Source: Sipunculus nudus
Taxonomy: Eukaryota; Annelida; Sipuncula; Golfingiida; Sipunculidae
NCBI GenBank assembly: GCA_026874595.1
Contig: CM049309.1
Location: 96,804,723-96,868,722 of the forward strand
Direction of reading: 5' to 3'
DNA length: 64,000 nt
Shown: in pieces, positions 1 through 11,443 of the stretch
Layout of the letters: each line of letters opens with the position of its first letter
Position numbering within the stretch: position 1 is the first letter of the stretch
Notes under the pieces: model-generated
Seen by the model: the letters and a program-made list of their open reading frames with translations, nothing else
The model's database searches: none
Told to the model about the DNA's origin: nothing
Program-made: the position numbers and the translations under genes

Positions 1-938
1 CTTCTATCTCTGTTGATATGTATACTGCAAGGGATTATTTTAATGCATGAGGTAGCATTCCCTTCGTTCTAAGTCAGTCAACTGCAAGTCACGTAGAATC
101 TCGCTCTGTTTTCCGTCAAACGAGAAATTACAAGATTTTGCAGAAATGCTGATAACTCGGTCACGTTTTAGGTTAAAGAGTAGTAGTTTTCAGCATCTAG
201 TAGCCTTTCGGAAGCTTAACATGATAAAACTGCAAATCTTGCCAAATCTATTATCATCCCCCGCCAAACTAGAGTAATTGAGATTTCGTAAATTTGCCGT
301 ATGTCTTTGTCATTTTATTGCTACAGATGTCTGTTTTTTATTGTTCAAGAATCATTTGACTAGTTTTAAGTGACATTAGTGTATATCTCGTCATGTCTCT
401 CACCATTTGTTGTCAAACGAGAACAGAGGACCATTTAAACAAATGCCTATAATGCTGTCATTTTTTTACGCTACAGACATATAGAATTCAGCATTTGACA
501 GGGTCTGACACTCTCGGTCACATTATGTGATTATATTGCAATTCTCTTCAAAACTCGCATCGTTTTCGACCAAATAATGAAGACATATCCGTGAGCACAA
601 GTGGCTTCAGGGTTGACCGGTAAGTGCCGTCAAGGCTATTACAGTTCCCATGAACTTCACAAAGCAGCATTGAATAGAGGACAAAACCGCAAAATGTAAA
701 GTTAACGCACCTGTTATTTTCATTGTTTCCCCTGGTGCGGCCCCTTGTGTTGCCAAGAACCACTGGCAAATCTTTCAAACCAGGGACGGATCCCCAATTT
801 TGTAATTGGGTGTGTCAAAATATGGGTGGATCTCTGGTTTAGCAGATGGGGGCAGGGGTTAAATTTTAATTATACATCAAATATATATAATTAAAAATAA
901 AATATCTCGAAACTTATTTTTTTCATTTTAGAAAATAG

Positions 939-952
939 CCACCAGATGGCGC
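939..952 (+). promoter_or_regulatory. CTCF-core-like motif in family C
   Basis: CCACCAGATGGCGC fits the bilaterian CTCF core consensus CCASYAGRKGGCRS at every position. It lies in a dispersed repeat, so occupancy is not implied. Confidence 0.35.
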
Positions 953-1844
953 TGCAGCAATCATTATTGTGCCATACCTCAAAACTATAGACAGTGTCAC
1001 AACACTGATTGCAGCATCTGAAACTAGTTTAATGCGTTTATCCTCGTGGTGACTCTGTCATATTCTTTCGTTACCTTGGTGACCTAATATAGATTACAAT
1101 TTAATTCTTCCTTTTCTTGAAATTCAAAATATTGAGATTTATTTTTATAGACTGCTTTCCATTTTCCATGACATGAGTACATGGCCTTCACATGGAGTTT
1201 TTTTCCGTCTGTCTGTCTGTTTTTCTGTCTCTTCATCTGCGACTCTTAAAAATCAACATAACCACATAATAGTGTGCTTCTGTTTCCCCCATAATTAGGG
1301 TTATTCATTGACCAGTTCCAAATATTACCTGCCTGTCTGCTGTTTGCTGTCTGCTAGTTTGACTTTCTTATTCCTGCTTCCAGCATGCTCTCGACCTATG
1401 GTCGTCTAGTTTGTTTGTTTGTTTCTTTGTTTGTTTGTCCCACATCTACTGGCTAAAATTTTGCTGTAATTGCTCTCAAACTTATATGATCACTATAAAA
1501 TTGTCCCCAATAGAAGCCTATTGTTTTTGGTTATCATGGATCAAAGGTCAACCTCAGGGTCACCAAGACCCCTAAAAAATGCACTTTTCTCCATAACTTT
1601 GTCAAGAATGCTCGTAGCCGCATAAACTTTAACTCATTTTATTCGTCATTAATTGGCCTTTCACCTTAATGCACAACTGCCTCAATCTTATGTAACCATG
1701 GCTACGTCATTTTAAAGAAAAAATCATGAAGTTTAAAATTTGAAAAATGATTTTTGTAACTTTGTCATTTTTAATGCTAGAGAGGTCTAATTTTTTTAAG
1801 AGTGTAAATAGTATAACGTAATTTTTTTAAGTTTCCGGATCTGG

Positions 1845-1858
1845 CCACTAGGGGGCGC
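1845..1858 (+). promoter_or_regulatory. CTCF-core-like motif in family C
   Basis: CCACTAGGGGGCGC fits the CTCF core consensus at every position, and the flanking TGG upstream and TG downstream also match the wider vertebrate-type motif. It is the first of a pair, with the next at 1993. Confidence 0.4.
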
Positions 1859-1992
1859 TGTACAACAATTTTGCCAGATTTCATTAATCATGCCCCAGAG
1901 GTCCCAATTTTAAAGTAATCGCTTCAAAACTGATACATTTTGTGCTAAATAGAAATATATCTCGAAATAAATTTTTCATGTTTGGAATATAG

Positions 1993-2006
1993 CCACCAGG
2001 GGGCGC
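1993..2006 (+). promoter_or_regulatory. CTCF-core-like motif in family C
   Basis: CCACCAGGGGGCGC is a full consensus match, 148 bp after the motif at 1845 and in the same orientation. The spacing recurs at 5863 and about 6003, where the second motif is degenerate, so the pair belongs to the repeat. Confidence 0.4.
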
Positions 2007-2169
2007 TGTAATTCAAACACATCAACATATGCTTAAATAACTTTTAAACTGGAAGATTATTTTCCCCCGTTTTCCCGATTATCTAATTTCTATCAATAAA
2101 GTGCCACTTTTACTTGCAGACTACATCCAATTTATTACTATTTTGAAGAAATAATATTATTTCTTATAG

Positions 2170-5100
2170 ATGAGAAACTTGTATACATTTTTGAATGATC
2201 TAAAAAATCAATGTACCACAAACTTTAACAGGACAAATCAAAAACCTCGAAGACGGCATAAAAATATTAATCCAACCATCCCACAGATTCTTATACAAAT
2301 ACAGCTCTTAAAAGCCAAAAATAAATTTCATAAACATAAAAATATATCCAAGTGTCATGTAAACATACAAAGTCTTGGTACTGGAGAGTAAGGAGCAACA
2401 GCAAAAGCAAACTCCCAACTAGATCAGCTACAAACTGTCTTAAATCATCAGCATAAATTTGAAATTATAGGTATAAGTGAAACCTGGGTTACTAACTCTG
2501 TGACTGTCGAAGAAATTGAACTATCGAACAACAACGTATATCGCAAGTACAGGCAAACTAGAGGAGGCGGAGTTTGTATTTACACGCACACTTCACTGCC
2601 ATGCAAAAGAAGAAGTGATCTTAAAAGCAATGAATAAGAATTTATATGGATTGAAGTGTGTCTGAAACCCAGACCAGTCCTGGTAGCAATATGCTACAGA
2701 CCACCAGGTATGACCAGACCCCAAGCAATTGCGTTTGTGAATAACCTACAGGATTCAATCCAACGGCTATGAATATAAACAACGATGGTGTCTATATATT
2801 AGGAGACTTCAACGATCGATGTACTGAATGGGAAAGTATTTACATACACTGTGAACAAAAGCAGGATCTGGTTGACATGACCACATCATTCGGCCTAGTC
2901 CAACTGATCAACGATCAAACTTACTTGACAAAAGACTCGACGAACATCCTTGATCTACTTTTCACAAGCATACCTGGAAGTGTTACAAAATCAGGAATCC
3001 TACCACCCATAGGCACATCACATCATGCTGTGATATACTGTAACATAAACCGTAAAAGAATATTTGATAATTTGAGTTGAAATTTGGAAATACCAGGAAG
3101 CAGACATAGAAGAACTCAACACAGCCACTGATGACTTTCCATTTAGGGAAATACTCAAAGAAATAGATGACGTTAACTATGCTGCAGAAAGCTGGACAGA
3201 CCTCATACTTCAATTAGCCAAGGAATACATACCACGTCGCACTGTTAACATACATCCAAAGGAAAAATCCTGGATAAACATAGACATCAAAGATACCATA
3301 CGCACTAGAGATAGGCAAGAGATACAAAAACACAAGACAAGACCATCACTTTGAATCTACATGAAAGTAAAAAATGAACTAAACGTTAAAATAGAACAAG
3401 CAAAAATGAAACACAAGAACAGACTAGTAGCTAAATTAGATAACCTGTATAACTCTCCTTAACAATTCTGGAGTGTGGCAAAAGAGATAAATGGAAATAA
3501 ATCCAAAAGCTCCACTCCAACCTTGATTGAAGATTGAAAACAATACAACACAGCTGAACAAAAGGCCAACCTACTGGCAGAGTATTTCGCATCACAGTCC
3601 TAGAAACCAAACTTGCGACCCGACTATGAAATAAAGACACCACGGTCAATACCTGGAGTAGAGTATATACAAATAACAGAACATGAAGTGACTAATATTC
3701 TGAGAAAACTACACACAAACAGAGCACCAGGACTAGATGGGATTAGTAACAGGTTGTTGAAAATTACAACAAGAAGCATAACAACATCTCTAACAATATT
3801 ATTCAACAAAGTTGTGATGTCTGAAACCTTTCCAAATATATGGAAGGAGGCAAATGTTACTCCCAATTTTTAAAAAGGGGACAGACAAAATAAAAGGAAC
3901 TATCGCCCAGTATCCTTGTTATTGACTGTTGGGAAAGTACTAAAAAGAATAATATTTGACAAACTGTATAGGTACTGTGAAACCAAAGGCTACCTCACAT
4001 GGCGGAACTCGGGTTACAAGACGAAAGATTCGACAATAAACCAGTTGACTTATATTTTGGATAATATATATATATATATATATATTTAGATAATAAAAGC
4101 GAAAATTGTTTAGTATTCCTCGACCAATCTAAAGCCTTCGACAGAATCTTTCATGATGGCTTAAAAAATAACTTAAAGAAATAGGAAAAAATGGGACATT
4201 GCACAAATTACTATGCAATTATTTGGACAACCGTAGAATGAGGGTGGTCCTTGATGGAAAAAAGTCCAAATGGCATTAAACTACTGGAGGTGCATCACAA
4301 GGTTTAATAATTGGTCCCCTGATGTTCCTTATCTACATCAACGGTATAAGTGGCAATCTAGAGTCGGAAATATTCTTATATGCGGATGATGCTGTCCTTA
4401 TGACAAGTTTTACACCTTGATAAGAAAGCTGTGCTTTCAAACAACTTAATAGAGACCTAAAAAGGCTCTCAAACTGGGCAACAAATTCCTTTATGGCTTT
4501 TAACTCTTCAAAAACGAAATACATGGTAGTAGCATCATCAAGTAGACCTAGGCAGTATCCAGCACTATATTTCAATCAGGAACCATCAGTTAACACCTTT
4601 GGACAACTGGGACCTCATCTGAATGATAGGATGAACTGGGCAGAACACATTGATTATACAATTAACAAGGCGAACAAAAATCTTGGTCTGATCTGGAAGC
4701 TAAACAGAGAGGTCCCACCTCACACAGTTGAAAACATTTACACGGTCTTGATGAGGCCACAACTTGAATATGCATGCATACTGTACAATAACTGCACCAA
4801 AGAACAAAGTGATCGGCTAGAAAGATTCCAAAGAAGAGTGGCTATTGCCTGCACCGGAGCTTTCAACAGAACAAATACAGAGGTTCTCCTTCAAGAGCTA
4901 GGATGGCCGACCCTTGAGAAGAGAAGAAAATACTTCAGCCTTGTACAAATGCATACAATCATTCATGGAGAAACACCACAGTATTTACAAAATCTTCCAC
5001 CAGGACAAGGGTCGCACAGTCGATATTCCAGCGAGAGAGAAGACGACTTTACAGCAATACGAACAAACAAAGAGTCATACAACGAAGCATACATACCAGC

Positions 5101-5390
5101 AACAATAACACTCTGGAACCAACTGGAGGATAATATAAAAAAAATCCCCATACATTTAAAAATTCATTAAAGCATTCAGTATTCCCACAGAAAAAAAAAT
5201 ACATAACAGCACAGGCAAGGGTTCAGCTGCAATAAATCATACGAGAATAAGAATTGGACTTGGCCATCTACAATATCATTTATATCTACATCACATTACT
5301 GAAAACGGATATTGTGAAAATAACTATTGTTATAATAAACCTGAAGACGATGAACATTATTTTCTAAAATGTCTAAAATACAGTGTTGAA
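2170..5390 (+). pseudogene. LINE-A ORF2 remnant: endonuclease and RT
   Basis: Endonuclease signatures are HVNIQSL (about 2350), ISETW (about 2475), YRPPG (about 2695) and GDFNDR (about 2805). RT signatures are NRAPGLDGISNRLLK (about 3718), the catalytic YADDAVL (about 4380) and a thumb/connection region with PQLEYACILYNNC and LERFQRRVA (4750-4850). The C-terminal region has a CENNYC...H...C cluster (about 5310-5372), a knuckle seen at the C-terminus of many LINE proteins. The longest open piece, 4493-5170, holds the post-catalytic part. Stops and frame changes separate the pieces (frames 1, 0, 1, 2). Function in life would have been target-primed reverse transcription; this copy cannot encode it. 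Confidence 0.8.
4063..4087. repeat. (TA)n microsatellite
   Basis: About twelve TA units sit inside the LINE-A reverse transcriptase region, suggesting slippage after the element died. Confidence 0.8.
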
Positions 5391-5862
5391 AGGCAGATAT
5401 GCTGAAAAACATCATACCTTTCACAAAAAGACTCAACTTAAACAGTAACACAGACTTAAAAAAAATTAATTTTAAAAGGACACTCTTATCTAACATTTGA
5501 AGAAAACCAACACTTATTTTCAGTTGTACATACTTTAATTAGTGATACACATAGATTTAAATAGACATAACCAAATTAATGTAACACGTAATTTGAAAGT
5601 ACATTGAAATAGATATTATAATTAATCATCTAGAGATTTCCATTATATATATTTTATTACACATCTTACATCACTTGCAGTAATACTTTAATATACAGAC
5701 TGTTTCTCTACCAATATACTAGTGTAAACCCTAACAAATGCCTTGCGCGCTTTGGTATGCATCGATTTTTGTCCAATAGCATCAAAAGTGTAAACAATGT
5801 TACAACATAAATTACAGAATTAAATTATGATAGCTCGATTTTTGTCGGGTTTCTGGAAATGG

Positions 5863-5876
5863 CCACCAGGGGGCGT
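5863..5876 (+). promoter_or_regulatory. CTCF-core-like motif, one mismatch
   Basis: CCACCAGGGGGCGT within TGGCCACCAGGGGGCGTTG. One position differs from the core consensus. It is homologous to the motif at 1845. Confidence 0.3.
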
Positions 5877-6924
5877 TGTAAGACATTGTTGCAAGATTCA
5901 TTGATGACACACCAAAGGCCCAAGTTTTGAAACAATCTCTTCAAAACTCATATATTATAGGTGTAATAGAAATATCTCGAATGGAATTTTTTATTTTTTT
6001 TATCTATCCACACGATGGCGCTGAAGTGCAAACACTTCAAAATATGATTTTTGTCTCATAGGTTCAAAACTATACAAAATGTCCGCACTTTTATTACAGA
6101 ATCTGAAACAACAATCAATGGGCTAATTCCTGGGCACACTTGACCTCTTTCAACTGTTACCACAGTGACCTATTTTCAAGTAATATTCTTGGTATTTATG
6201 TCAGCTTTTGTAACTTTGTCGTTTTCAATGCTAGAGAGGTGTAGATTTTTTCTCAACGTAGAGTTTAATCACTGTTACAAGATTTTTCCCTATCAGTCCC
6301 TCCTTTTTTCTCTCTCAACTTCCGGCAAGCCCGCGACCTATGATCGTCTAATCTGTTTGTTTGTGTGTTTGTCTGTCTGCACTCTACAGGTCGCAATTTT
6401 GCACCAATCTTTTCAGTCTCCAGATCTGATAGGAACCCAAATCTCCTAGACGCCTACTGTTTTTGGTCTAAATAGGTCAAAGGTCAAGGTCAAGGTCAGC
6501 AAAAAATACAAAACGGTTTTTTCTTCATGTCTGTGTTACTATTAGTCGTATCTACTTCAACAGTAGCTTATTTTAATCGTCATTCAAAGGCCTGGTGTGT
6601 AGCTGACTCAATTTGCATTAACCATGGTAACGCATTTTCGGGGAAAAGTGCTGATATTTGAAAATAAGGGGTCTTATTATTCTTATTTTGTCAGTTTTAA
6701 ATCTACAGAGGTCTAGTTTTTTGCATTAGGTAGCATTCAATTAGTACTACAAGGCTATATTACAAGCCTCGCAATATCTCGTATAATATCTCGTCAAACG
6801 AGATATTTCGAGATTTCATTCAACTTGACCTGTTGCAGGAACCATTTTGAAACTGGCATATCGAAAGTCCCACACTAGTATCTCAAAATCTTTTTCTTTT
6901 TTTTTTTTTTATTTTTTAATACGG

Positions 6925-6938
6925 CCGCTAGGGGGCGC
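6925..6938 (+). promoter_or_regulatory. CTCF-core-like motif, one mismatch
   Basis: CCGCTAGGGGGCGC in a family C copy; one transition from the core consensus. Confidence 0.3.
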
Positions 6939-7440
6939 TGGATACATACCTCAACATATCATGTTTTGGCCATATCTCCAAAATTATAAGCCTCAATTAC
7001 ATAAACTATAGCTTATTTTCTTCCTCTGTGTCTTCTCCATAACCTAAGTAAGTCATCTGGTCACCATCTTGTGTCACTTTGTCATTATGTCTGTCTGTTT
7101 GTCAGCTGTCTCAATTTCTCCTGTTTGCTGGTTAATGCGTCTTACATATAACATTCTTCTGTCCTCAGTTTTGCTGGAATCACTTTGTAACTTATACATA
7201 CCGTATGTGTTAAGGATTTCTGGAAGTTCTATGTGGATTGTTTAATTAGGTCAAAGGTCAAGGTAAAAAACACGTCAAAATCTTATTTCCTCTTATAACT
7301 TTGACAATATTCTTCCTATCTTCTCAAGCAATGGCTCATTTTCTTCCTCCTCTTGTTTGCTCTTTCATTTTACTATTTCTACGTTATTTCCGGCAAGCGC
7401 TCGGCCTCAGGTCGTCTAATTAAAAAATTAATTGGATTAG

Positions 7441-7775
7441 AAAAAAATAAGATCTAATTGAAAAACTTTCTCGCCTCAGGAGAATGGAACATAAAGTGAT
7501 CAGCTATTTTTGTCCATCATCTCTCCATTATCATTACATATATATATATTAATTATAAAATTATTCCTATAAGCACTATTGAAATAACTTTAATATGCCA
7601 TATGCTGTATGTGGATGGATTAAAGCTATTAAAGTCTGAATTTTGAAAGCAACACAGTTGTGCAATATTGCAGATGATTACCTTTAAAACAATTTGCTAT
7701 ATAAAAAAATTAAGAAATAATTGAAACTTCATATTTTATCAGCTTTGTTTGTCTACCAGTCTGTTTGTCCTTTTT
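7441..7775. other. A+T-rich spacer, nothing recognised
   Basis: Simple A+T-rich sequence with a short TA run near 7541-7550. No ORF, RNA gene or repeat boundary is supported until the family P end at 7776. Confidence 0.5.
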
Positions 7776-8024
7776 AGCGAACCTGTGAGCTTATGCGATG
7801 GTGTGGCGTTGTCCGTCGGCTGTCGTCCGTCAGCCGTCGTCTGTACGTTAACCCATACTATCTTGAAAACGGCAAGGGAAAGCATCACGAAATTTATGCA
7901 AAAAATTAGTCATCTAAAAAAACTCTATCGGATTCTGCTTATTTTTGGCTAACTGCATTTTCTTAGATTTTATAGGGAAAAGGCTAAAAAACTTTCAAAA
8001 TTTATTTACATTATGTTTTGTTTA

Positions 8025-8077
8025 TACAGGGAAAACCAATCAGTTTAAATTAAACTGGTCTTACTTGGTGCCCTGTA
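8025..8077 (-). other. 3'-terminal stem-loop of LINE-B
   Basis: An outer stem pairs TACAGGG (8025-8031) with CCCTGTA (8071-8077), and an inner near-perfect palindrome CAGTTTAA-A-TTAAACTG spans 8041-8057. It sits about 25 bp from the 3' end of the LINE. Such structures are known 3' recognition elements for LINE reverse transcriptases; the role here is inference. Confidence 0.5.
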
Positions 8078-8458
8078 TCAGTACATATAAAACATACAAT
8101 GACTAAATTATCAATACAATGCATAAAATAATACCATGACTATAAATATAAACATGAACATATGGACTCAAATCATAAAAGCATATTAAGAGAGTTAAGA
8201 AAGTATATCAATATATACATCTATAGACAGAAGGAGTAAACTAAAATATCACATTAAATCAGTATATATACACATGCAAATATGCGAGGCGTACGAACCA
8301 ATAATATTACAATAATCTCTAGCATATATGGACCTGATCATTGTTAGATTCAGTTAAATACGTATGAAATTAATTTACAGTTGTTGTATGATCTATGAAA
8401 TGATAAAAGAATGAGTGCTACATGTATAAAACGCAAATTTATGCAAATATAACATGTG

Positions 8459-11443
8459 TCATATAGAACATACAGTTGCTAAAATTTCCAATTTGATTCG
8501 TTTCTTAAAAGATGCACAAGTTATGGCTGACTTAGATTCATTGGATAAACTATTCCATACTTTTGGCCCCATATATAGTAAAGATTTTTTCAGATAGTTT
8601 GTTCTAGGTTTAGGAACGACTAAATCATTGCTCACAGCAGCTCGGGTTTGATGATTGTGAGCTTCATTGACAAAGTGAAAATTATTCTCTTGTAAACCGG
8701 AGCTATTGAACAAACAGATTTATACATAAGTACTGCAACAGAATACATATAGCGTTGACGTATATTCAACCAACCCAGTTCATTTACTATGGTTATAGAA
8801 TCAACATTTCTGTCATAGTTTTTGGATATAATGCGGGCAGCTCTGTTTTGTATTTTCTGTACCATATCATTGGTAGACAATAATGAACAACCCCAAATGC
8901 TTAGGGCATAGTCAATATGAGGCTGAATTATAGTTGCATAAACCTTAGTAAGAGATTGCATAGACAGATAGCTTGATATTCGGTAAAGAACTCCTATCTT
9001 TTGAGATAGTTTTTTTAGATAGAGAGTGAACATGTGGTTTCCAGGATAAATAAGCATCTATTATAACGCCAAGTAGATTAATCTTATTAGAACAAAGTAA
9101 TGTTGTATCTAATATTGATATCTTGAGTTTGTGATCAGCAATTCTATGAAGATTTCCAAGTAACATAACATTAGATTTATTATAATTCAGAGTGAGCAGG
9201 TTTTCGTCGTACCAGGTGGTCACATGATTTACTACTCGCTGTAATTTAATCTCAGCTTCTACAGCATTTTTACCATGGCAATATACAGTGACATCATCAG
9301 CGTACATTACAATACCATCAGTATTTAGCACATTTGGAAGATCATTTATGTATATCAAAAATAGAATAGGGCCGAGAACTGTACCCTGAGGAACACCTAC
9401 ATTAACAACAGCAGCATTGGATATATTGTTGTTGTATTTTACAATCTGTAGGCGATCATGGAGGTAAGATTGAAACTGGGCAACTGTTTTCTTATCAAAA
9501 CCAAAAACGAACAACTTTTCCAATAATCTTTTATGATTTATGGTATCAAATCCTTTGGTTAGGTCGAAAAAACAAGCAGCAGTAACTTTACCCTGATCCA
9601 TAGTTTTATATACGTCATTTGAAAATTTACTAAGAGCCGTTACAGTAGATTTTCCGGGCAGTTATGCGTGCTGACTTTCTGAAATTCTATTGCTATTTGT
9701 GATAAACCTGATCAGTTGCCTTTGTACAGCTTTTTCAAATAGTTTCGCAACGTGAGGTATTATTGATATGGGTCTGTAATTACTCTTATTTGCTTTATCG
9801 CCTTTTCCTTTATATACTGGAGTAATTCGAGCTGTTTTCCAGTCAAGCGGGTACGTGGCGTTATATAGTGATAGATTAAATAGATAACATAACATAGGAC
9901 TAATGAGCTGCGAAGCCATTTGGAGTAATGTGATGTCCATATCGATTATATCCAGAGTGTGTTTAGGTGGAAGTGCAAGTAAATCTTTCTGTATATCCTG
10001 CGATAGTAATATAGGAAATTTGAAACGGGACTCTGTAATATTCGACGACCGAACAGGGCGGGTTTCGGATGCCTTAAAATTTACCGCTAATATATCACCT
10101 ATGGTACTGAAATACTCATTAAACTCTTCACATGATATATCGCAATCTACAGGTTTAGCTGATGAGGAACCAGGTAATACTTTTTTAAGAGCGCTTCACA
10201 TACCTTTGATATTATTATAGTTATTATCGATGTTATGTCTGAAATAAGCAGTTTTCGTCGATCTTATAAGCGTAGTTACCATGTTTCTCATTCTTCTATA
10301 CTTAAAGAAGAGAATGTGAGATTTGTGTTTTACAGCGCATCTTTGTAATCTGTCTCTGAGCTTTATCATGCTACGGATTTGCGGTGTCATCCAAGGGTTA
10401 TCTCTATGTTTTACCCTACGAGACCATATGGGCGCATGTTTATTACAGATATTTAGGAACTCAGTTTTCCAGCTGTTCCATGCAATTTCGATATTAGATT
10501 CATAGAATACATTCTGTAGTATAACAGATGAGGCGATATCATTTCGGTAATTCTCTAGATTAAATTTGCTAAAGTTTCTAGATTTTATTGTTATGACATT
10601 TCTATTAATATTTTTGAATGATAGTACTGTGTAAACTAAATAGTGGTCACTCAAAGAGATTGGTAATACATCCGTAGTTATATGTCTCTCGGGAATGTTC
10701 GAGAAGACTAAATCTATCACTGTTGATGAGGTTACAGTTTCTCTGGTTGGAGACTTCACTAACTGCTTAAGTTGGAAATTGCATAGCCACTGGTCAAAGA
10801 CACTTGTCAAAGTTCCTGTTTTACTTACATCGATATTAAAATCTCCGAGAATGACTACTGGTACATGGTATTTTAGCGATTCCTCAAAAAGATCAGTGAT
10901 TTTACTTAATAAGCATGTATCAGAAGATGGTGGTCTATATATTGAAGCAACAATAATATTGCGTTCAGCATACTTTACCTTTACAAAGATAGCTTCAGTA
11001 TTGACTGATTGTTATTCGTCACATAAAACCGGATTCAAAGTATCATCAACATACAAGGCGACCCCCCCTCCGTGGCGATCTCGATCTCGCCTGAAGATTT
11101 GGTACCCAGGAATGTTAATTTCATCATTAGTTATATCTTCGTACAACCATGTTTCATTTACTGATATGACTTTTGCGTTACACCTTAAAGCAATATCTTG
11201 AAATTCATCAAATTTTGGTAAGATACTTCTAATATTAAGGTGTATAAAACAGGTCTGTTTGTTATTAGATACATTTAATAGTTTGATTGGATCAGTTGGA
11301 TTCTCACCAATTTGACCGACTTTGTCAATATTAGTGAGAGCCATCGTGTCAACATGGGATTCGGGAGAAAATTCACTGACATTTGTATTTATTATCTGGA
11401 TCTTGGGGAGTGATCTTTGTGAAAATTTCTGTATGATTCCCAT
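8459..11443 (-). pseudogene. LINE-B ORF2: APE endonuclease and reverse transcriptase
   Basis: The protein starts with an APE-type endonuclease: FIHLNIRSILPKFDEF, VISVNETWL, SIYRPPS, VILGDFNIDV and LSDHYLVYT. The RT follows with NYRPISIIPHVAKLFEK, AACFFDLTKGFDTINH, GVPQGTVLGP and catalytic YADDVTVY (about 9300), then a C-terminal region ending near 8459. The first Met (11443) overlaps the end of ORF1 by about 50 bp in a different frame. One frame runs through nearly the whole gene, broken by stops at about 11012, 10196 and 9662; the frame shifts near 9057 and returns near 8700. It would have nicked target DNA and copied the LINE RNA. With only five lesions over about 3 kb it is nearly intact but inactive as it stands. 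Confidence 0.9.

Larger units (their letters stand above)
1..2160. repeat. Family C repeat mosaic
   Basis: No coding region is supported. The stretch shares blocks with 5700-7440 and 18300-19620: phrases around cgagatattac/tcaaacgag, a CYGT-rich tract at 1199-1240, CTCF-core-like GCCACCAGGGGGCGCTG motifs, and a CGACC-TAT-GGTCG hairpin at 1392-1404 that recurs near 6334, 7401 and 19594. That hairpin looks like one end of the family (see findings). At 781-795 CCAGGGACGGATCC resembles a hAT-type terminus, but no partner end or target duplication was found. The rest is A+T-rich with no recognisable gene. Confidence 0.6.
2161..5560 (+). mobile_element. LINE-A, decayed non-LTR retrotransposon
   Basis: The body carries, in order, an APE-type endonuclease, a reverse transcriptase and a C-terminal Cys/His knuckle, all on the plus strand. 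The coding pieces lie in all three frames and are crossed by several stops, so the copy is inactive. A (TA)n microsatellite at about 4063-4087 has expanded inside the RT coding region. Both ends are approximate: no clear target duplication, and the 3' part (5200-5560) grades into A+T-rich sequence. The domain order and absence of RNase H suggest the Jockey/CR1 group, but I cannot assign a clade. Confidence 0.8.
5561..7440. repeat. Family C repeat copies
   Basis: Two or more family C segments in tandem. Each includes the block running from the GGGGGCGCTG motif through phrases such as ctcaaaact and sequences ending in tccggcaagc plus a CGACC..GGTCG-type hairpin (about 6321-6350 and 7389-7420). 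CYGT-rich tracts are at 6358-6385 and 7080-7105. No coding region is supported. Confidence 0.6.

Noticed and set aside
10695-11201. 168-residue open frame on the plus strand
   Set aside because: It is antisense to the LINE-B ORF2 endonuclease, which has clear motifs; no signature of its own.
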